In this document: in pieces, positions 34,557 through 45,240 of the stretch
Layout: each line of letters begins with the position of its first letter
How positions within the stretch are numbered: the first letter of the stretch is position 1
Made by a program: the position numbers and the translations under genes
Assembly: GCA_027625915.1 (NCBI GenBank)
Contig: JANTQA010000070.1
Span: 7,569,001 to 7,633,000, forward strand
From: Anaeramoeba flamelloides
Taxonomy: Eukaryota > Metamonada > Anaeramoebidae
Reading direction: 5' to 3'
Length of the DNA: 64,000 nucleotides
The notes under the pieces: generated by a model
What the model was told of the DNA's origin: nothing
The model's database searches: none
Seen by the model: the letters and a program-made list of their open reading frames with translations, nothing else

Positions 34557-37500
34557 ATGGGAGGTAACAATACAAAAAAAACAAACTCTCGACAGATCTC
34601 CGAAACACAATTACGAAAAAAGTCCAACCCCAGACTTGAACGAAAGGTCACTTTTGCGCCTGATCAGTATCAAGCAATTGTGCATAAGAAGAGTAAAAAA
34701 TCGCGAAAAGAAAAAGATCAAATCAAAAAACAATACAACAAAATGATAATCCATAGATCAATACAGGCACAATGCTGCTCAAGAATGTACCTGACAAGAA
34801 AAAGATACAATTTTCAAATTAAACAAACAATTTTGGTTCAATCAATCTTAAAAACCCATCTTCAAAAAAAAAGATTTCTCGATGGTAACAAAACAAAATT
34901 TTTTCTTTTTTTCTTTTTTTCTCTTCTTCTCTTCTTCTTTCCTTTGCTAAAAATCTAAAAATATTTCTGAATTTTCTTCTTCTCGTTAATTCCTTTCAAA
35001 ACCGTCTTAGATCACACGGACCTCCAACTCATTCAAAGAACAATTCGATCATTCATAAAAAAATCTCACTATGCAAGAAAAAGAAGAAAAACAACCCAAA
35101 TACAGTCTCTTTTAAGAAAACAATTGGTACAAAACCGTTTTACAAAAGGTAAGTTGAATCAAAAACAAACAAAACCATCAGAACACAAACCAAAAAACCT
35201 CACTACAAAATTGTTTAGTTGAATTGTGAAAACATTTTTTTAATTTCCAACCAAACTAAATAAATTTAATTTTGAGAATAAAAAAAAAAAAATCAAATCA
35301 TTTTTCACCATTAAAAGAAACAAACAGAAAGAAGGTCAACAAACCAAACTGTTACAGACTGTTGTTTTCTCCAATTAAAGTAATCAAATAAAAAAGTAAG
35401 ATGTTTCTATGGCTGTTGAGGTTTGGTTAAACAAAACACAATAGAATGGAATGGTATATGAACAAAAGGATACTAGAGTGTCTTCAATTCGGTTCTAATA
35501 AGAGTTCTTTTTTTGAAAGAAATACTGTTAATTGAATTATAAAAAGGAACAAAATTTTCATTGTGCTTTCCAAAATAATCACATTCCAAGAATTAAAATA
35601 AATCCTCAAAGTTTCACAAAACTAAAAGGGGGATTCAAAATTAATAGAAACTGGTTTCTGGAATTAAAGAAATGGATTTGTGTAAATCTATTGCTGAAAT
35701 TTAAATAACCATTACAGAAATAAAATTGTCAAATGGAAAAATTGTCAAATTGGTTTTAATTGCAAAATAATAGAAAAAAAGAAAAATTTTCCAAATATTT
35801 TTTTACTTGTTGTTCGCTGATCAATGAAGAGATCTGAAATTGAAATTGTTCAAAATATGAATTAATAACGATTGTTAAAATCTTAAATCCAATTTCACCT
35901 GAATAGGAAAATCAATAGCAATAAAAAATCCAAAAAAAGTCAATTTCACAAATGATTACAATATAAAATCCTCAAATTTGGGAAAATTGAACAGACGTAA
36001 ATTTTGGTTTAATTTAATTTTTTGAATTCTATTTTGATTCTAATAATCAATCTAATTTTTTGAACTTTGGTTTTTGTTTTAAACCGAAGGAAAAAATAAG
36101 TAAAGAAATTTATGAAAATGAGAACTTTTACTACAATTTTACAATCAAAACCAATTTGAAAATTTTTTTCCTGAATGGTAAAATTAATTGATAAAAGAAA
36201 AAATAAATGATAAAAGAAAAAATGGAGGACTCAGCACAATACCAGGCTTTGCAACACTATCTTACGGTAAAGTGTTTTTCTTTGATTGATCAACTATTAA
36301 AAATCTGTTCAAAAATTTAACAAAACTAAATTCCAAAAATTTGGAAAAAGTTAAAACAGACGAAAGAATAACAATACTCCACTTTTCATTCAATTTGGAA
36401 ATAATTTTGATTTTACAAACTATTTTCCTTTATTTTTTTTGTCTTTTCTATTTTATTTTCATTTCCTTTTTTTCCAGTTACATAATCTGTTTGGTTCGAT
36501 CTGTAAAATTTTTTTTCGATGGTTGACAGAAGGTTAATGTTGAGTTTGTTAAAATAGAAAAATCACATTTCGTTAGTTGAGGGAATCTAATCATTTGATT
36601 GATCAATAATTGTTGGTGATATTTCAAAAAATTTATAAATACAATTTTTTGTTCTCGCCGGTTTCATTATTTTGGACACACGCAGATTCTGATTTTTTTC
36701 TTTTTAAATTTTTTTCCTTTATTTGGATAAAAATGATTACTAATAAAAACATTAATACTCTGTAACTTAAATGTGGTTTAATATTATGTTTGGAAAAATA
36801 AATTGATATTTTAGAAAACTTAATTGAGTTTAAAATTCTTCTAACGACTGTGTCTATTTAGACGCTCTTTGAATTAAGAGACACAGATTTAGCCACTTCA
36901 AAATTCTCTCTTTACCCAGACTAAGTGTCCAACACTTATTTCTTAACAATAAATCCGAAAATACAATAAATTGGGAATTTTTATTAATCTATTTTTGATT
37001 TTGGGTGTGTCAAAATTTTTGGAATGGGATTTATTGTTGAGATATCCAAAAGTACAAATCGAGATTTTAATCTCGTAGGAGATTTAAATTGTTTTTGGTG
37101 ATGATTCGATTGATAATAAAATAATGAATTTATTCTTTAAAGTTAATTTAATTCACCTTTTAATTGAAATTACTTTTCATTTCCGGTTTATGTGATTTCT
37201 GTGATTTCTCTTATTTCTATTGCTCTCTTAAGGTGTTAAATTAATATAAATTTTTGGTCATTCCTTAAAACCAAATATTGCAATATTACAAAAAAAAAAA
37301 TAATAATAAATGAAAATATTATTTTTGATTTTATAAAAACAACAAGATTGCTAATTTGTATTATTACTGAACAAAGATAAATTATAATTCATTATTACAA
37401 ATTTTAAAACAAAATAATATTCACAATTTTCATTTTATCTTTCTTCAAACATTGATTTTCAAAAATTCAAAATATTTTATATTCTTGAAATGTAAAAAAA

Positions 37501-40500
37501 AGTTCTCATTATCCAAAAATAAATATGTTTTCATTTTTTATGGATTTATATCCATATACAAATTGTGGATTAATATTTGAAAACAAATTGAAAAAAAGAA
37601 ATCCCAATGATTTAATTTTAAATCAATAGAGTTTGAAATTATTTTGCTTGACTAATAATCGTGAAAGGTATAATTTTAGATTTAAATATCCTGAAAGAAA
37701 TTGAAATATTAGTGCAATAAGAGTGGAATTTATACTTCTTCCATAATAATAATCTAATAATTTTTTTTTTTTGTTTCAAATTTAATTTAACCAAAAGAAC
37801 TTTATTCTCAAAAAACAAAATTTAACTTCTTCATGTATCTTTAATAATTTCATTTAATTTAATTTAATTTTTTTTTTTTAATTTCTTAATAATTCGTTCT
37901 ATAGAAAAAAATACAATAACTATCACACAATCAAGATTTAAAACCCTTCTTCAAAAAAAAAAATTCCAAAAATCAAAAAAATTTATCATTATGATACAAT
38001 CAATATTGAAAAAACGACAACAAAATCAATTATTTTTATGCAGTAAACATTTCATTTATATGATTTCCTTTCATTTCCTTTCCTTTCCTTTCCTTTTCTT
38101 TTCCTTTGTTTTATTTTATTAGGTTTGAAAATCATATTAATCATATTTTAACATAATATCTTTTTAATAACAAATAGAACGACATGTAATCATTCGAATT
38201 CAATCTCAATTTAAAAGCACGACTGAAAATAGGAAATTTCTTAATAAAAAAGAAAATGCCACAATAATACAAACATTATTAAAAAGAGCGTATTATAATA
38301 ACCGACATAAGAACTGTATTATTCTATATTTTTCTTGTTTTCATTTTAAATTCAAAAACGAATAATAATTTTTTTTACAATATCATAAATAAATAATCAT
38401 AAAACAAAAATAGTTCAAAAAATAATTTTACAACTTCAAACAAAATTCAGACAAAAAATGCAAAAAGGATTACACAAGATCGAAATAAAAAAATATAGGA
38501 TCGCATCTGAAATGTTACAAACAGAAAACAATTACAATGAATTCCTTAAAATTTTACAAAAGGTATTTACTTGATTTAAATACTTTAGATATCTATTTAT
38601 TAATACTTCCACCACCTTTTCTCTTTTTGTCTTTCTTTCTTTCTTTCTTTTTGTCTTCTTGTCTTTTTGTCTTTTTTAAAAATCATTTCTTTTCAACAAT
38701 TTGATTTTATTACTCAAATTTCGAATAGGAATATATAAATGAAATTAAAGAGAAAAAATACATTTCAACAGAAAATTTAAATGAAATTTTTGCAGGCTTT
38801 GAAAGTATAATAAGATTAAGTGATATCTTTTTGGGTGAACTTACAGTTATTGTCAAAAAATGGAATGTTGAATCGTGCGTTGGCCCACTTTTCCAGCGTA
38901 TGGGTAGATTTTTTAAAGCCTACGTTACTTATGTCAATAATTATCAAAGTTGTTCAAAAAAAATTGGAGAATTGAGAAAAAAAAAAAAAAAATTTGATAA
39001 TTTTTTAAATCAAAAAAGAATGGATCCAAAATGTAAAGGACAAGCATTGCAATCTTTATTAATTATGCCAATACAACGTCTTCCAAGGTTTGAATTTTAC
39101 ATCATATATTTTTGTCTTTATAATTATTTTCTTTTCTATTTTAAGAATCACAACAATCATTCAAATTAAAATTATCCCCAAAGATATTTTGTGTATTTTC
39201 CAATTACTTGATTATTATTATTATTATTACTATTATTATTATTATTATGATTATTATTCACGTTCTTATCATTATTTACTCGAATAATGGAAGATAACAA
39301 AACACATAATAAAACATATCATCAAAATGTTTAAGATTTTTTCAAAAAATAAAAACTTCGTTTTGATTTTAATAAACTCCTCTTTCAATAAGTAATTTAT
39401 ATTCGACGAATTACAAAAACAAAATCAACAAAGAAAATTTTTTATTTCTTTGAAAAAATTCACATTTTGATATTAGAGGTTTCCGTCTTAATGTGGTAAA
39501 TTCGTGGATATATGCTGTTTGTGAAATACTTATTTTTTCGTGAATAAATACTCATTTTTAAACAAATAAATACTTTTTCCTGAATAATGTTTTTTTTTTT
39601 TTTGGAAAAGTCGGGGGTTTCATGGCTAGGCACTGTTCTCCGCGAATAAAACACATTTAATAATAGGGTTTATTCAAAAAATACTCAATCGATTCTAAGA
39701 TCTTTTTGTTTCAGATCTGCAATTTAATTAAAAAAAATCTTTTCTTGGGAAATAAAATCAAAATTAAAAGGATTTCAAACTATTAATTTTATATTTATTT
39801 TATACAGCCAAATAAAAATAAAAGAAAGGAAAAGTAAAAATAATTTTTTCAAAATAATTAAAATTCCAAATTTAGAGACAAAACAAACAATTGAAAATCA
39901 ATTGAGAAAATTAGTTGGAATCAAGAATAGAATAGTTTTTTTAAAAAAAGTATTTTTTGCCTTGGAAAGTTAAATTCTCAAGAAGTAAGACGAATTTCCA
40001 TTAGATCTAAGTCATGAATTAAAAAAAAAAACAAACCACCCAACTTTAGTGTTGAAATTTCTCTAAATTTTCAAGTTATGAAAAGAAGAAGAACAAAAAG
40101 AAGATAACAAGTTTTTCAAACAATCATTATTAATTCGTTGTTGTCTGATTTATACATTGAAAAAGCCTTTTATAAATTGAAACATCTCCTTTAGTGTTCG
40201 AGATACTTTAGAAAATTATGTTTATCTGATGACAAGAAAAGATAGAATACAGAATAGAACTGATCTTATTAAAAGTATTTAATTTCCACAGCACATAACG
40301 ATGCAACGGTGGTATGAGAAATAATAATTTACCTTAAGTTGTTACTTGAGTTGATGATAAGGATAGATAAATTTTCCAATTAAATCAAAAACAAAATTCA
40401 ATAATTGCTTTGATCTGATAATTGATGTATTCATGTTTTCTTTTTTTTGTTCATAAAAAAAAATAATTTTGTTTGAAGATCAGTTTGTTGTTCAACAAAA

Positions 40501-43500
40501 AAATGCCAACTTATAAATGGGTTTCTTCAATAAAAATTCGATTCATAAACTCCAATTCAAAATTTTTATCATACCAAAATTCAATTTTTGAAAAAAAAAA
40601 AAATCATATAACATTAATTATATAAGAAATACCAAAATAGAAACATTCATTAATTGAAATGTTAACAATTATTTATAAATTACGATACTTACAAAACAAA
40701 AAATAAAAAATTATCAATACTAACATATCAATAATGGGTATAAAATTTTGGAGAGAGCAAAACAAAAAAATTGATTGGTAAATTTGTTTAAATTATATTC
40801 ACAATATTGATCTATCAAAAGTTCTGATACCATCAACTAATTTTTTTTATTTTGAAGAACTCAACTTTAACCTACTATCAAACATACGAAAAAAAATTTA
40901 ATCGAACGAAACAAATTACGTAATTGAAAAAATCAAAACAAAAAAACAAAAACTAAAAGATGAAAAAATGATTCAAATATTTTTCAAAAACCAAAATTAT
41001 TTCCAAACTTTCGGAATGAAATTGTCATATTGTGATTCTTTGGAACTGTTTTAACTGTGCCAATAATTTTGAATTTTAGTTTATAATGATTTGATTATTA
41101 TGGAAAATTTATAAGATTTAAAAAAAAATTATTATCTTAAAAAATTATCATTTTTTTTTTTTACAAAACTATAAGCTTCAAATTACATTTTTCTTAGATT
41201 GTACTTTTCCGTGAAAAAGTAAGTTTTTCGCAAAATAAATGATTTTTAAATGGAAGAATTACAATGTAAGGTATTCAAGACTTTAACTTGTTAAAGTCTA
41301 TGATTATTTTCAAAAAAAAAAAAATAGTTTTAGAGATTTAGTGACATATTATTTTTTTAATATAAAGATAAAATTCTAAATATATTATTTCAAGTACGGA
41401 TTATTCTCTAAACTTTAATCATAATCAATTGTTTACACTCTATTAAAAATTATTTGATTTTTAAATTCATGATTTAAATGCTTGAACAAAAATCCCAACT
41501 ACATTTTGATTCATTTCATTCACAAAAGAGTGTAATTTCATTTATTTATTGAAAGGAAGAGAGACAATATCAAAAGATATAATTCCCTATTTGTCAGAAA
41601 CACTAACCTTTTTATTCAGTGATTTTCATCCTCATTATAACTTTGTCAGTATTATAAATCAAAGCGTAGCTTTTCTTTAAATAACTGAAACAGGTAGATA
41701 GAGAAGACTAAAAGTAAAGAAAGAAATTATTTTTATGGTAGAAAAAGCAAAAGCAAAAATTGAGAAAAAAAAGGATCAATAAAAAAAATCTAAGAAAAAA
41801 AAAATATGTAAAAATAATAAAAAAAAATGAGGTAAAAATAATTCAAACATTATGCTTACCATTCTAATAACACTGAAAATTACGTATATTACCTTAAATT
41901 ATTATTATTATTATTATGAATGGCTAGTGAGTGACAGTTGTTTAATAATTTAATTGATCTGTTTTTTTTTTTATTTATTTTTTTTTATTTTTATTTTTAG
42001 ACTTATATTCGTTTCAATCTTGTTTTTCTTTTTAATTTTCAAACCACTTGTATCAATTTACAGTTACACAATAATATTGGTAACTAATTTTCAAGTTCTT
42101 TTTTCTAAATAGCTTTCCCTCCTCTCTTTATATAATAATTTTTGAAAAGAAATATGAACAGAATATTTATTTAGGGAAACACTGTAAAAAGATAAAATAA
42201 TGTAATTTCAAATTTAAAGAAAAATATAAATAAAATGTATCACAGAATTTTCATTTTGATTGTTGGCAATAAACAATATTTTTTCATAATAATCACAATA
42301 ATTTTCAAAAAATAAAAAAAATACTCAAAAAATATAAAAAATAAAAATTAATTTGTTTAAAAATTGATTTCAAAAATAATTTTTTACCCATTTTGAACCA
42401 ATGTTAATATTGTAAAATTTATGTTACAATTCGTATATTAGTTGAAAAAAAAATTGTGAATATATCTTCGAAAAAATAATTTTTGTATCGTTTCAAACAC
42501 ACTATTAAACCAGAACAAATGTTTGAGAAATTAGGTTCTCAAGAATTTCAAGAATTTAATTTGTGATTTCTTTTATGAATCTTTTTTCAAATTTTTTATT
42601 GAGTAGTATTGTAATAGAATACATTTTTTCAAAAAGCATTGTGTTGATAATCCAAACAAAAACAAATTTTTATTGTGAAGATATTTATTGTTTCTGTGGA
42701 ATGAATAACAAAACTTTTTTTTTTTTTCATCGAAATTGATGAAATTCATTTTTTTTTGTGAAATATCCATTTACCGTTTACAACTGTTGTGAATATTTTT
42801 CCAGAAGTTATCATTAATTATAATATAATTCTTGAATTTTATTTTTATTTTTATTCATCATATTTATATCAATAATACCTTTATTAATTTATTTTTAACT
42901 CATTTATTTTTATATATATGTGTATGTATAAACATAATCTTTATAAATATAGATATGTACTACTTTTAGGGGAATTAACAAAGAAAACATTGCCAACACA
43001 TCCAGATTATGTTAGTTTAAAAAAAGCATTTGACGAAATCAAATTAGTCACTGGTGAAGTGAATGAAACTAAAAGAGAAATTGAAAATGCCTATCATTTA
43101 GCAGATATTGATAAAAATTTAACCCCGCATTCCAAAAAAAAGCATGACTTAACTTTAATCAAGCCAACAAGAAAATACTTGGAGACTTATCCAATAAATA
43201 ACTTACAGGATCCCGATAATAATTATTTTCTTTACTTATTTAATAATCTTATATTAATAACCTTGGTGAAGAAAAAGAAATTGAAAAAGCCATTAAAGCA
43301 TAGTATACGCGATAAATTTAAGCTCTGTGATATTGAAAACTTAGTTTATAATAAGCAAAGGGATAACGAAGACGCCCATTTGTTTTTTACTTATGATCAA
43401 CAGATTTATGATATTTATGATTTTAAAGAAACTGAGCATATAGAGGATTTTCTAGAAAAGTATAAGCAATCCATGGAACAGTATGAAAAGACATTAAAAG

Positions 43501-43568
43501 GAACATTAAGAAGATCACAATCATTAATACAAACCTACGACGAAAGTTCAGATCTTGAATCCGATTAA
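34557..43568 (+). CDS. IQ-repeat Rho guanine-nucleotide exchange factor (DH-PH), seven exons
   Basis: Activates a Rho/Rac-family GTPase by GDP release, acting at membrane or cortex, probably with calmodulin or light-chain input. Exons: 34557-34884, 35011-35148, 37905-38042, 38178-38315, 38414-38562, 38729-39087, 42953-43568, giving 621 aa with every phase consistent. Residues 70-260 are four to five units of 46 aa with a repeated (I/L)QxxF(K/R)...IQ(S/T)LL(K/R) pattern, IQ-like. The DH domain starts at RIASEMLQTENNYNEFL (about 280) and includes LLIMPIQRLPR, joined across the last intron to YVLLLGELTKKTLP, the conserved CR3 helix. A PH domain follows (HDLTLIKPTRKYLE ... FLYLFNNLILI). The tail is Ser/Asp-rich. 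Introns 2 and 6 are 2.76 and 3.87 kb. A possible optional 39-nt exon at 36228-36266 also keeps frame. Confidence 0.92.
36366..36700 (+). mobile_element. Repeat family E, copy 1
   Basis: Shares ordered blocks with 44810-45120: an ATTTTGATTTT piece, TTTCATTT blocks, then TTGTTAAAATAGAAAAATCA against TTGTTTAAAATAGAACAACC, and CATTTGATTGATCAATA against CATTTGATGGATCAATA. It lies inside RhoGEF intron 2. No coding potential. Confidence 0.6.
36805..36960 (+). repeat. Repeat family B, copy 2
   Basis: Diverged copy of 26435-26600, inside RhoGEF intron 2. Confidence 0.5.
37595..37765 (+). repeat. Repeat family F, copy 1
   Basis: Matches 58790-58945 through ordered blocks such as GAGTTTGAAATTATTTTGCT against TAGTTTGAAATTACTTTCAT, and AATTTATACTTCTTCCATAA against AATTCATACTTCATTAATAA. 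Both copies sit in giant introns. Confidence 0.55.
38069..38107. repeat. (TTTCC)n microsatellite
   Basis: Pyrimidine-rich pentamer run within RhoGEF intron 3, possibly acting as its polypyrimidine tract. A related (CTTT)n run lies in intron 5 at 38625-38672. Confidence 0.8.
39088..42952 (+). other. RhoGEF intron 6 (3.87 kb) splitting the DH domain
   Basis: Donor GTTTGA after CCAAG, acceptor ATATAG before ATATGTACT. The join restores MPIQRLPR-YVLLLGEL exactly, so no exon is missing inside. The intron holds an (ATT)n microsatellite at 39210-39259, repeat E copy 2, and otherwise A/T-rich sequence without genes. Confidence 0.85.
40590..41030 (-). mobile_element. Repeat family E, copy 2
   Basis: Aligns with the reverse complement of 44810-45240 over about 430 bp, including TTTTGGAGAGAGCAAAACAA and TTGGTAAATTTGTTTAAATT. 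Located in RhoGEF intron 6 and opposite to copies 1 and 3. Confidence 0.75.
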
Positions 43569-44809
43569 TTTTGTTTTTTTTTGCATTATTTTAATCTGTT
43601 AAATTTATGGTCATTTTTTATTAAAGTGGATCAAATATAAAATAGTTTTCAAAATTCTCTTGAAAAGAGATGGAAAACTTCAAAAAAAATCTTTTTTCAG
43701 AAATCTATTAAAAAAACTTTTTTTGGTCACACTTTTTTAAAACTACCTTACTTTTGATTTATTATTATTAACTAATATTGAATAATATCCCATTGCAAAC
43801 GGAATCAATATTTTTCTAACTTGCTCTAATTATTTATTTTAAAACAATTTTAAATTTATTTCAAGTAGAATTTATTAATTCCTATTTTATTTTTTTTAAA
43901 CTTATCATCTCTATTTTTCATTTTTTTTATTATTGTATAACCAAAAAAAAAAAAATATTTATTAAGATAATCTATGAAAAACATAATTTATTTCTATTTA
44001 AAATAATTAAAAATAAAATATCGATTACTTTATTAAAATAAAATAATATTTTTTTCAATTTCTTTTTCCTTTAAACCCTTTTCTTTTTTCTTTTTTCTTT
44101 TTCTTTTTCTGTTATATTATGAAATCATTGACTTATTTATTTACAAAGATTATTTAATTAAACTTTATATCCACAAAACAATTTTCAATTTTTATTTCAA
44201 TCTAAGATTATATCTTGATCGTAAATAGAAATTAGTCTGTCTTTTTGAGATTTGTTTTTCTTATCAATTTGAGGACATCCTTTATTGAATTTGTTTGATC
44301 CTTAATTTTGAAAATAATCTGAAATATCAAGATCATATAAATATAAACTATTTTCCAATCAAATTGGCTCTTTTTATCCATAATTATTAATGATTTTTCT
44401 GAAATATCTCCAAAATTCTTATCAAAATTATATTACTTTTGTTTTCAAATTTTTTTTTTTACATTTTCAAATTTTTGTTGTTACTTTTCTTTTTTTTTTA
44501 GTTTCTTTTTCTTTTTCTTTTTCTGATTTTAAAAGTTGAAAATAAAAAAAAAAATCACTGAAAAGACCAATAAAAATTGGGAAAAATGAGACAATGTTAG
44601 CTCTTTTCAGTATTTATAATTTCCAGCAAAAAAACTTTTGGTGTATCATTTTTTTCATTTAAAAAATCTGATTTATAAAATTTCATACTACTATTTTTAA
44701 AATTGTGACTCAATTCAAAAAATAAATTGAAATAAATATATATATATATATTAACTAAAATTAAAAATTTTCCACAAAGTTAAAACGGTCCAAACAATCA
44801 CAATAATAT
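43569..44809. other. Intergenic, 3' flank of RhoGEF
   Basis: Pyrimidine-rich tracts at 44085-44110 and 44500-44523. A degraded family A end (TTTAAAATTGTGACTCAATT) lies near 44696, with family-like sequence before it from about 44430. No gene seen. Confidence 0.45.
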
Positions 44810-45240
44810 AATTTCATTCGAAATCTGAGATAATTTTGATTTTTGTGAAATTCGAAAAAAATTCTTTCATCTTTTTAGTTTTCTGTTTTCATTTTATTTT
44901 TTTGAATTGTGTAACTTGTTTGGGTCTATCAATTTTTTTTGAAAGATTGATATTAGGTTTAAAGTTTAGTACTTTTGTTTAAAATAGAACAACCCAAATA
45001 AAATTAGTTGATTTATCTACTCATTTGATGGATCAATATTCCTAATGGAATTTAAACAAATTTACCAATATATTTTTTTGTTTTGCTCTCTCCAAAATTT
45101 TTAACGCACTCTTGATTTATTAGTATTGATAATTCTTTATTTTTTTTGTTTTTTGAGTATTGTAATTTATTAAAAATTGCTCGTATTTTAATTAATTAAT
45201 GGTTCTGATTGGGTATTTCTTTCAGAATTGATTAAATAAG
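44810..45240 (+). mobile_element. Repeat family E, copy 3
   Basis: Partner of copies 1 and 2. The best preserved piece is TTGTTTTGCTCTCTCCAAAA at about 45078-45098, the complement of the matching stretch in copy 2. Confidence 0.75.

Larger units (their letters stand above)
35149..37904 (+). other. RhoGEF intron 2 (2.76 kb)
   Basis: Donor GTAAGT, acceptor CTATAG. It carries repeat E copy 1, repeat B copy 2 and repeat F copy 1. A 39-nt piece at 36228-36266 followed by GTAAAG would add 13 codons (GLSTIPGFATLSY) in frame, but its acceptor has no pyrimidine tract, so I do not include it in the main model. Confidence 0.75.

Noticed and set aside
36480-36512. Exon-like segment after TTTTTTTCCAG in RhoGEF intron 2
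   Set aside because: It meets a stop codon at once in the required phase and lies inside repeat family E.
39460-39654. 64-codon minus-strand frame in RhoGEF intron 6
   Set aside because: No motif, intronic, composition as in neighbouring non-coding DNA.
42573-42770. 65-codon minus-strand frame near the end of RhoGEF intron 6
   Set aside because: Lys/Phe-rich chance frame with no motif, wholly within the intron.
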